64,000 nucleotides of DNA from Geodermatophilus sabuli. GTDB lineage: Bacteria > Actinomycetota > Actinomycetes > Mycobacteriales > Geodermatophilaceae. Both the position numbers and the translations under genes were made by a program. Under the pieces are notes generated by a model that was not told where the DNA came from, ran no database searches, and saw only the letters and a program-made list of their open reading frames with translations. The stretch is taken from NCBI RefSeq assembly GCF_010686765.1, contig NZ_JAAGWF010000012.1:207406-271405 (forward strand), read 5' to 3'. Shown here in pieces: positions 1-6,574 of the stretch. Numbering within the stretch: the first letter of the stretch is position 1; every line of letters begins with the position of its first letter.

Positions 1-96
1 GAGATGCCCTATCCCCCGGACTACCCGAAGATGCCGGGCGAGCCGATGCGGGTCCAGCCGAGCCGCGCCAGGCGGCCCGCCAGCGAAGACGGGTGA
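1..96 (+). CDS. C-terminal end of a LigD-type polymerase domain protein (partial)
   Basis: The first 31 codons are open from the window edge and end in TGA at 94-96. The visible tail contains PYPPDYPKMPGEP and VQPSRARR. This is the kind of C-terminus I associate with stand-alone LigD-like primase/polymerase proteins of actinobacteria, which work in Ku-dependent end joining. Only the tail is visible, so the catalytic residues cannot be checked. The family call rests on this short motif from memory; the coding frame itself is convincing. Confidence 0.55.
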   Translation, partial: EMPYPPDYPKMPGEPMRVQPSRARRPASEDG

Positions 97-145
97 TCGC
101 GGCGCGTCGTCGGGCCTGGCCCAGCGCTCACCCGCCCGATCACCT

Positions 146-367
146 GAAGGAGCGTCGATCCAACGGGAGGACCTGCTGGCGTCCGTCCGGCGGGACCTGC
201 GGGCCGCCGCCAAGGCACCGCGGACGATCGAGCTGTACGGCCAGTCCGTCGTCTGCTCCGGCCGCTGGCTGACTGCCGAGCCATCCGGCGTCCAGGACAC
301 CCTTGCCGGACACCGCCGATCAGAGGAATCGCCGCGGAGATGCGATCCGTGCCAGACGAAGAGGTGA
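146..367 (+). pseudogene. Tyrosine recombinase N-terminal fragment (degraded)
   Basis: An open stretch without a convincing start codon encodes LLASVRRDLRAA, then KAPRTIELYGQSV, then RWL. This is the usual beginning of the SAM-like core-binding domain of phage-type integrases. The frame ends at a TGA (365-367) after about 70 codons, and none of the catalytic domain follows. It is best read as a remnant of an integrase gene whose remainder was lost. A similar C-terminal remnant lies at the other end of the window (63181-63379). Confidence 0.5.
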
Positions 368-372
368 GTGGG

Positions 373-831
373 TCACTCGCTCTCGGCGACCGCCGCGAGC
401 CGGGCGAGTGAGGCCTGGAGCCTGTCGGTCGTCGTCGCCCGGGCACGGGCGAAGCGCTTCTCATCGCTCAACCGGGACCAGTCATAGGTGTGGGTCACGC
501 GAGTGCGCGAGGAGTCGATGGGGTCGAGTTCCCAGAGCCACAGGTGGCCCGGCGGCTCCTGACCCGGCTCAGCGGGTCGCCATGCGATACGCCGGCCCTC
601 CTCGAACTCGACCACGTGGTTCTCCCGGACGCTGCCCCCTGTGAGGGTCATGGTGAACACCTCACCGACCGCCCGGACGCGCTGCCCGCCGGCGGCCTCG
701 GCCAGGTTGTCGTTCCCGTCCCAGCGAGGCTGTTGAGCCGGGTCAGCGATGAGCTCGAAGACCCGCTCTGCGCCGGCTGCGACCTCGCGGCTCGCGCTGG
801 CGACGCGCGAAGACCCCTCGTGGCCGGACAT
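373..831 (-). CDS. SRPBCC (polyketide cyclase/START-like) family protein
   Basis: A 152-residue protein with the layout of the helix-grip SRPBCC superfamily: an N-terminal strand followed by VFELIADPAQQPRWDGN, a central run of strands (FTMTLTGGSV, HVVEFEEGRRIAWRP), LWLWELDP, TRVTHTYDW, and a long C-terminal helix. Such proteins bind small hydrophobic ligands; the ligand cannot be inferred here. The ATG at 831 was preferred over a GTG two codons upstream; neither has a good ribosome site. It is transcribed divergently from the SDR gene at 1285. Confidence 0.8.
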   Translation of the reverse strand: MSGHEGSSRVASASREVAAGAERVFELIADPAQQPRWDGNDNLAEAAGGQRVRAVGEVFTMTLTGGSVRENHVVEFEEGRRIAWRPAEPGQEPPGHLWLWELDPIDSSRTRVTHTYDWSRLSDEKRFARARATTTDRLQASLARLAAVAESE

Positions 832-1284
832 GCCCACATCGAAGCACGGACGGCGTCGGTGGCCGCCGGGTCGCGGCCGCGGTCGCGGCGATCATGGGCT
901 CGACTCTCATCGGCGGCGCCGTCACCTCCGCCGATGTCTCGCGCACGCCATCCTGGTCATGGGCACGCTCCTCATCAGTGCCGGCGCCATCGGAGAGACC
1001 GTGCCCGCGCGGCACGGGCGGACGGGATCCCGCCGCCGTGGGGATCGCGCGCGTACGTGAGCGCGTGGCTGGATCGCTACGCCGCCGAAGGCGGGACGCT
1101 CCGGCCGGCTGGTCCCGACCGGCCACAGGACTCACCTCGCCGAACGGCTCGCGACGTCGAGGACGGCTGGGACTCCGCCTCCCCTGGGCGTCCTCAGCGG
1201 GCCGTCGGACGGGCGCGCTACGTTCCGACGACGTCCGGACGGCCCTCGGGTCCGAGCGGTCCAGGACACGAGTGAGGAGTGGAC
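832..1284. other. Intergenic region with a possible broken small membrane protein
   Basis: No intact gene was recognised between the divergent SRPBCC and SDR genes. In the plus direction one frame (about 880-950) reads VAAAVAAIMGSTLIGG and a second frame (about 945-1015) reads AILVMGTLLISAGAIGETV, both typical of membrane helices. A two-helix protein interrupted by a frameshift would explain this. Codon bias is weak and no homologue is recognised, so this is only a suggestion. The rest holds no feature I can support. Confidence 0.25.
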
Positions 1285-2031
1285 GTGCGCCGATCGGTCG
1301 CCATCGTGACGGGAGCGGGCAGCGGCATCGGGGCGGCCACCGCCGTGGCCCTGGCCGCCCAGGGCTGGGAGGTCCTCCTCGCCGGGCGTCGGCGTGCGGC
1401 GCTGGAGGCCGTCGCCGAGCGGGACCCCGACGGTCGCCTCCACCCGGTACCGACCGACGTGACCGACGAGGCGTCGGTGCGGGCGCTGTTCGACGGCGCC
1501 GTGGAGGCTCACGGCCGGGTGGACCTGCTCTTCAACAACGCCGGCCGGTCGGCTCCCGCCGCCACCCTCGACGCCGTGCCCCTCGCCGAGTGGCAGGCGG
1601 TCGTGGCGGTGAACCTCACCGGCACCTTCCTGTGCACCCGGGAGGCCTTCCGCGTCATGCGGGCGCAGCAGCCCCAGGGCGGCCGGATCATCAACAACGG
1701 CTCCATCGCCGCGCAGGTGCCGCGCCCGAGATCGGTGGCGTACACCGCGACGAAGCACGCCATCACCGGCCTGACCAAGTCGACGTCCCTCGACGGCAGG
1801 CCGTTCGGCATCGCCTGCGGCCAGATCGACATCGGCAACGCCGCCACCGAGATGACCGAGCGGATGGCCGACGGCGTGCTCCAGGCCGACGGCAGCACGC
1901 GCCCCGAGCCGCGCATGGCGGTCGAGGACGTCGCCCGCGCTGTGGTCTACATGGCCGGCCTGCCCCTGGAGGCCAACGTCGCCAGCCTGACCGTCCTGGC
2001 CACGACGATGCCCTACATCGGCCGCGGCTGA
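1285..2031 (+). CDS. Short-chain dehydrogenase/reductase (SDR)
   Basis: A 248-residue classical SDR that should catalyse NAD(P)-dependent oxidation or reduction of an alcohol or ketone in the cytosol. The nucleotide-binding TGAGSGIG motif lies near residue 10, NNAG near 87, a serine in NGSIAAQV, and the catalytic YxxxK as YTATK. The C-terminal part is typical in length. GTG at 1285 was chosen because GAGG at 1274-1278 sits about 7 nt upstream; the GTG at 1279 would overlap that site. The substrate is unknown. No operon partner is seen. Confidence 0.85.
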   Translation: MRRSVAIVTGAGSGIGAATAVALAAQGWEVLLAGRRRAALEAVAERDPDGRLHPVPTDVTDEASVRALFDGAVEAHGRVDLLFNNAGRSAPAATLDAVPLAEWQAVVAVNLTGTFLCTREAFRVMRAQQPQGGRIINNGSIAAQVPRPRSVAYTATKHAITGLTKSTSLDGRPFGIACGQIDIGNAATEMTERMADGVLQADGSTRPEPRMAVEDVARAVVYMAGLPLEANVASLTVLATTMPYIGRG

Positions 2032-2068
2032 CCGCTGCAGTCGAGTCCTGCCCCGCGGGCCCGCACGG

Positions 2069-2455
2069 TCAGCCGCGGAACGCCGCGACCTCGACCATGA
2101 ACCGGGCGCCCTCTCGCGGACGGCCGAACGCGGGCGACTCGATCGCGGAACGAGCGGGGCGGTGGTCGCCGAAGCGGGAGACCCACACCTCGTTGAACAC
2201 CGGGCGGTCGCGGTACAGGTCCCGCATGACGATCCCCACGCGGACGACGTCGGTGAGCCCGGCACCTGCGGCCGCCAGGATCGCCCCCAGGTTGTCGAAG
2301 AGCTGCTCGGCCTCGGCCCGGACGTCATCGGGGATGGCCCGGGTCTCCGGGACCGCGCCGAACAGGGCCGAGACGTGGATCCAGCCGCCGGCCACGACCG
2401 CTTGCGGCACGGGCCCCGAGTGGTCGGGAGCTTCGGCGGTTCGGATGATCTCCAC
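2069..2455 (-). CDS. RidA family protein (YjgF/YER057c/UK114)
   Basis: A 128-residue protein of the trimeric RidA family, whose members hydrolyse reactive enamine/imine intermediates from amino-acid metabolism. Family features are the opening AEAPDHSGPVPQAV, the central DDVRAEAEQLFDNLGAIL helix, and the C-terminal PARSAIESPAFGRP segment with the arginine that binds the substrate carboxylate in RidA. The GTG at 2455 is preceded by GGAGGC at a good distance and gives the usual family length; longer upstream readings add low-complexity sequence. It ends close to the SDR gene, convergent with it. Confidence 0.85.
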   Translation of the reverse strand: MEIIRTAEAPDHSGPVPQAVVAGGWIHVSALFGAVPETRAIPDDVRAEAEQLFDNLGAILAAAGAGLTDVVRVGIVMRDLYRDRPVFNEVWVSRFGDHRPARSAIESPAFGRPREGARFMVEVAAFRG

Positions 2456-2739
2456 GATGCCTCCTGGGACGACCGGTGCGGGTTCGACCGCCGGCGCACG
2501 GTCCGAGGGTCCGACGGCGGGGGGCGCGAGTCCCGGCCAACCATGCCGCACGCCCGGCGGTCCTACGACCATCGGCCACTGTCTGCTCCTCCCAGCGCGC
2601 TCGCAGGGTAGAGGTCCGTGATCAACAACTCGGGAGGACCCATGACGGGGGCGCGCGGTCATCGACGAGGACGCCGAGGGCGGACCGGACCCCCCGACCG
2701 CCTGCCCGAGGACTGCCTGACGGCAGGGAGGGGATCGCG

Positions 2740-3234
2740 GTGCGCCTCATCCGACTGATCTGGGTCACCCCCTACGGCGCGCTGTCCGGCGTGGAGGCCG
2801 AGGTGGACGACGCGGTCCTGGTCGACGGCACGATCACGGCCGGTGCCGGGAGCGACTTCCCGGGGCCGCCCGGCCGTTACCGGCTCCTCGGCGAGGAGTT
2901 GTGGCGGACCATGGAGCCGAACGACCCGGCGCCGGCCTTCCTCCACGAGTCCTACGAGGCCCTCCTGGAGAAGTGGGTGAACTCCCTCCCCGACGCCGCC
3001 GTCGAGGTCACCATCGTGGCCAGGGTTCGCGATGCCGTGCGGCAGCTGGTCGAGACCGACCTGTCGGCCGATCCGCAGGCGATCTCGGCCAGCCCGACCG
3101 TCACCACGACCGAGCCCACGCCCCAGGGCATGGCCGTCATCGGTCGTTCCGTCGTCCTGCGGCCATCGCGCTCACCGCGCCGATCGACGCACGCCCTGGA
3201 CGACGCGGAGACCCCAGGACGCCCCGTCCCCTAG
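2740..3234 (+). CDS. Hypothetical protein
   Basis: A 164-residue protein not recognised as a known family. The N-terminal half (LIRLIWVTPYGALSG, DGTITAGAGSDF, YRLLGEELW) has strong actinobacterial codon bias. The C-terminal third is rich in Thr, Pro and Arg and looks disordered. The GTG at 2740 is backed by a CAGGGAGGGG ribosome site about 7 nt upstream. The 284 bp between this gene and the divergent RidA gene hold no other gene I can support; a reading frame from 2642 behind a GGAGGA site is short and poorly biased. Confidence 0.6.
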   Translation: MRLIRLIWVTPYGALSGVEAEVDDAVLVDGTITAGAGSDFPGPPGRYRLLGEELWRTMEPNDPAPAFLHESYEALLEKWVNSLPDAAVEVTIVARVRDAVRQLVETDLSADPQAISASPTVTTTEPTPQGMAVIGRSVVLRPSRSPRRSTHALDDAETPGRPVP

Positions 3235-3254
3235 GTCTGCACGCCGTCTCGGGA

Positions 3255-3365
3255 TCAGGCGTCGGGAGACCTGACGGCCTTGACCATCGACGTGGTCAGG
3301 GCGCCGACCGCGGCCGTCGCGGCCGCGGCGATCACCGAGCGCAACAGACGGTGCCTGCGACTCAT
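3255..3365 (-). CDS. Small single-span membrane peptide
   Basis: A 36-residue reading frame starting MSRRHRLLRS, followed by an Ala/Val/Ile helix (VIAAAATAAVGALTTSMV) and a short charged tail. It has a near-consensus ribosome site (GGGAGG) 6 nt before the ATG. Basic residues before the hydrophobic stretch predict a cytoplasmic N-terminus with one membrane helix. Its function is unknown. The ribosome site and topology are the only support, as the gene is too short for codon statistics. Confidence 0.5.
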   Translation of the reverse strand: MSRRHRLLRSVIAAAATAAVGALTTSMVKAVRSPDA

Positions 3366-3494
3366 GGCAGCCTCCCGGGGAGCGGTCCACCCAGTGTCCC
3401 CTCGGACCGTGCCACCCCGCCCGGCAGCCGAGGACGTCGCGGCGAGCCCGCGTGCCATGCGGGGGGATGCCGGCGGACCTGTCATGACCGGCGG

Positions 3495-4709
3495 TCAGGA
3501 GTCGACCGGCAGGTCCCGGGTCGGCCACTCGAGGAGCCGGGCCCCGAGCACGGCGGCGTGCAGCGAGAACCGCTGATCGGGCCGGGAGACCGCGTACCCG
3601 GTCAGCTGGGCGACACGGGCCAGCCGGTAGGTCACCGTGCGGACCGAGACGTGCAGGCGCCGGGCGGCCTCGGTCGCGACGTCCCCGGCGTCGAAGTACT
3701 CCAGCAAGGTCTCCAGCAGCACCTCGGGGCCGCCGCGGCTCTGCTGCAGCGGACCCAGCACGTCGTGGACCAGGTCGGCGATGGCGGCCTGGTCCCGGCC
3801 CAGCACCCGGTAGATCAGCAGGTCGCGGGCGTGGACCACGTCGGCGTCCAGGTCGAGCCGGTCGGCGAGGACCAGGGCCTCCCGGGCCTCCTCGTAGGAG
3901 CGGGCGACGCCGTAGGCGCCGGGGAAGGCGCGCCCCGCTGCCACCCGCCAGCGCCGCGTGCCGTCGAGGCGGGCCACCTCGGCGTGGATGAGCGAGCCGA
4001 GGTCCCCGGTGCGCGCGGCGGAGGGCGCCGGCGTGGCCGGTACGACGACGACCACGCGACCGTCCTTCGTGGCCACGAGCACGTCCCGGTCGCCGAACCG
4101 GTCGACGACGGCCCGCTCCAGGACGACGGCCGCGCGGTCGACCGGCCCCTCGGGACTCCGGGAGGCGGCGAGGGCCACGTGGTGGGACTTGCCCAGGTCG
4201 ATGCCGAACGGTTCGGCCCGCTCCACCATGCGGGCGACGTCGGCGTCCCCGCGCAGCAGGTCGTCGACGAACTCCGCCCGCAACGCCTCCTCGTGGCGGA
4301 TCATCTCGCGCCGCTGCGTCTGGTGACCGTCGACGAGCACCCCGACGGCGTCGTCGAGCACGCGCAGCACCGCCTCGGCGGCGCGGCGCACCTTCTCCGG
4401 ATCGTCGGAGCGCGCGACGACCGGCAGCGTCCGCCACAGCCGCCAGGACGCCGACAGGTACAGGTCCACCGCGCGGCGGGCGCCGACGCCCTGCCCGGCT
4501 GCCCGCCGTCCCAGCTCCCGGACGGCGTCGAGCTCCCACGCGTCCGGACGGCGGCCGTTGACCGCGGCGTCGGCCAGCATCGGCAGGTACCCACCGAGCA
4601 GCTCCACCGGCGCCTGGCAGGCGGCGGCCGCCGACGCCGCGACCGGAGCCAGCCAGTCCGCGCCGCCCACCGGCCCACCGGGCTCCCCGACCTGCCGGTT
4701 GCCGGACAT
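3495..4709 (-). CDS. PucR/CdaR-type transcriptional regulator
   Basis: A 404-residue regulator. The C-terminal 70 residues form the PucR helix-turn-helix (VLLETLLEYFDAGDVATEAA, then LHVSVRTVTYRLARV), which in this family activates purine, amino-acid or sugar-acid catabolic genes. The middle region (about 160-300) has the CdaR GGDEF-like pattern, and the N-terminal 150 residues are helical. The ligand is unknown and no obvious target operon adjoins it. The ATG at 4709 gives the normal family size. The gene downstream of it is the small membrane peptide at 3255-3365. Confidence 0.88.
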   Translation of the reverse strand: MSGNRQVGEPGGPVGGADWLAPVAASAAAACQAPVELLGGYLPMLADAAVNGRRPDAWELDAVRELGRRAAGQGVGARRAVDLYLSASWRLWRTLPVVARSDDPEKVRRAAEAVLRVLDDAVGVLVDGHQTQRREMIRHEEALRAEFVDDLLRGDADVARMVERAEPFGIDLGKSHHVALAASRSPEGPVDRAAVVLERAVVDRFGDRDVLVATKDGRVVVVVPATPAPSAARTGDLGSLIHAEVARLDGTRRWRVAAGRAFPGAYGVARSYEEAREALVLADRLDLDADVVHARDLLIYRVLGRDQAAIADLVHDVLGPLQQSRGGPEVLLETLLEYFDAGDVATEAARRLHVSVRTVTYRLARVAQLTGYAVSRPDQRFSLHAAVLGARLLEWPTRDLPVDS

Positions 4710-4795
4710 CCGTCCTCCTCGTCGCGGGCCGTCCCTGGTTGCCGATGGTCGGCAACCCAGCCTGCACCAGCCGGCCGGCGGCGGCCGTGGTCCGG

Positions 4796-5131
4796 TCAGC
4801 GCTCGTGCTGCTGGCAGGAGACGCAGCCGGCCGCGAACGGGCGGAACTCCAGCCGCTCGACGGGGATGGCCGATCCGCAGTGCACGCAGCGGCCATAGGT
4901 GCCGGTGTCGATCCGGTCCAGCGCGGCGTCGATCTCCTCGACGGTGCGGAGCAGGGTCGCCACGCGACTCATCGCCACCGCATCGGGCATCGAGGTGGCC
5001 GTCTCGGCCAGGGCCATCTCACGCTGGCGGAGGCAGTCGGCGCGCTGGTCCTCGAGCAGGACCCGGAACGAGTCCCACGTGACCGCGGCGGAGTCGGTGG
5101 TCGCTGCCTGCGAACTGATGGTGACGCTCAT
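4796..5131 (-). CDS. TraR/DksA C4-type zinc-finger protein
   Basis: A 111-residue protein with a long N-terminal coiled-coil-forming helix region and a C-terminal four-cysteine zinc finger (CVHCGSAIP, then GCVSCQQ). DksA/TraR proteins insert a coiled coil into the RNA polymerase secondary channel and modulate initiation. In actinobacteria, short members such as this also include general stress and RbpA-like partners, so the exact role is uncertain. The start ATG at 5131 is preceded by GAGGAACC. Transcription is in the same direction as the PucR gene, with an 86-bp gap. Confidence 0.88.
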   Translation of the reverse strand: MSVTISSQAATTDSAAVTWDSFRVLLEDQRADCLRQREMALAETATSMPDAVAMSRVATLLRTVEEIDAALDRIDTGTYGRCVHCGSAIPVERLEFRPFAAGCVSCQQHER

Positions 5132-5537
5132 GGGTGGTTCCTCCGGTAGGTGGACGGCGCGTAGGAGGAAGGCGCGCCCACTGATCGGTGGGACGCGCCT
5201 TCGGGTGCGGGCGGGACGACCCGGTGGGGGTCAGGGCCCGTCCGGCGGCGCCCGGTCGTGGCCGCGTCGCGGTGCGGCGAGGTCGAGCAGGCCACGAGGC
5301 GGCCGGCTGGTCGCCGGCGCCGCGTGACCCGACCATCCCCCGGGGCAGGAGCCGCCACCAGGGCGTCCACCGGCGAACCGGCGACGCTCGACGTTGCCGA
5401 CGACCGGCGAGGTCGGGCGTTCCGCTCCGCCGTCCCGCCTCGACGGGGGGACCGCCCGGGACGCTCGCCCCGGCGTGCGCGACCGCCACGAGGCGGGCGG
5501 GCGGCACCCGAGGGCACCGACCGCCCGCACCCGAACG
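5132..5537. other. 406-bp intergenic region
   Basis: The only structured element seen is the inverted repeat at 5169-5201. The remaining roughly 330 bp show no reading frame with credible codon bias on either strand, no ribosome site and no recognisable element. Confidence 0.5.
5169..5201 (-). terminator. GC-rich hairpin between hydrolase and DksA-like gene
   Basis: A 13-bp stem (AAGGCGCGCCCAC pairing with GTGGGACGCGCCTT, one bulged A) surrounds a 6-nt loop. There is no T-tract, as is usual for actinobacterial hairpins. It lies about 38 bp upstream of the DksA-like start on the minus strand, so it could end hydrolase transcription or act as a leader structure for the DksA-like gene. Confidence 0.45.
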
Positions 5538-6287
5538 TCAGGCCATGGCGGGTACCGCGGCGTCCGCAGCCTGGAGGATGAGCTGTGTCGCGGCCTCCGG
5601 CTGCGACACCATCGAGGCGTGGGAGGCCGGCACCTCCTGGATCCGGGCGTGCGCACGCTCGGCCATGAACCGCTGGGTCGCGGCCGGGATCGCCCTGTCC
5701 TCCGTGCAGAGCAGGTACCAGGACGGGATCGTCCGCCAGGCCGGCGGGCCCGACGGCTCGTAGAACCCGGCACCGCTCCACGGTCGCTGCGTCGCGGCCA
5801 TGACGTCGGCCGTGTCGCGGTCGACGTCGGCGGCGAAGGCCGCGTGGAACTGCTCGGTGTCCAGGTAGAGGTCCTGGCCGGCCTCGCTCCCGTCCGGACC
5901 GGTGAACGGCTGGGGTCGGATGGCCGCGCCTGCGAGGCTGCCCTCGCCGCGCTCCTCGAACACCTGCGCGATGCTCTCGCCCTCGTCGGGCATCCACCCG
6001 CTGAAGTAGACGAGCGCCTTGACCTGCTCGTTCCCCGTCGCGGCGACCGAGATCACCGCGCCGCCGTAGGAGTGCCCCACGAGGACGAGCGGCCCGGCCA
6101 GGGTCCGCAGGTGGTCGGCCAGGTACCTCGCGTCGTCCGCGAGCCCGCGGAGCGGGTTGGCGAACCCCATGGCCCGGAAGCCGCGGTCCCGGAGGGCGCG
6201 GATCTCCGCCGCGAAGCCCGAGGCGTCGGCCCAGGCGCCGTGGACGAGGACGATCGTCGGCTTGGTCTCGCCGGACTGGGTGGTCAT
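5538..6287 (-). CDS. Alpha/beta hydrolase
   Basis: A 249-residue cytosolic alpha/beta-hydrolase. HGAWADASGF near residue 14 gives the oxyanion region, and GHSYGG is the nucleophile elbow with the catalytic serine. An acid residue is expected in LLCTEDRAIP, and the histidine in PASHASMVSQP completes the triad. The overall pattern resembles the esterase/EstC and hydroxynitrile-lyase-like group used on small esters. The ATG at 6287 has a GAGGAGC ribosome site. It is divergent from the STAND ATPase gene across 287 bp that hold nothing else recognisable. Confidence 0.87.
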   Translation of the reverse strand: MTTQSGETKPTIVLVHGAWADASGFAAEIRALRDRGFRAMGFANPLRGLADDARYLADHLRTLAGPLVLVGHSYGGAVISVAATGNEQVKALVYFSGWMPDEGESIAQVFEERGEGSLAGAAIRPQPFTGPDGSEAGQDLYLDTEQFHAAFAADVDRDTADVMAATQRPWSGAGFYEPSGPPAWRTIPSWYLLCTEDRAIPAATQRFMAERAHARIQEVPASHASMVSQPEAATQLILQAADAAVPAMA

Positions 6288-6574
6288 GTCAGCTCCTCGC
6301 CGTCGTGGTGGTGTCGCGAAGCGGGCGACGCTCCTCGCCCGCGCGGCCACCCGCCAGACCGACGCGGGTCCGTCCACGTCATCGGTGGGCGCGTCGCCGC
6401 CGCTCCCGGCGCGTCACCGCGGTCGGCTCACCGCTGTCTGCGCAGCGGCACCTGCCGGACGTCGCCGGAGCCCGCGGCAGGGTCTACCCCGGCCACCGGC
6501 GGAGCGCCAGGATGGCCGGAGGCTCCCCCGGCACGACCGCCCGACCTCCACGGCGAGAACCCCGAGGACGACGC

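Noticed and set aside
2642..2755. A short plus-strand frame starting behind a GGAGGA site
   Set aside because: The frame is arginine-rich with poor codon bias. A better-biased stretch (VIDEDAEGG) lies in another frame without a start, so no gene can be supported.
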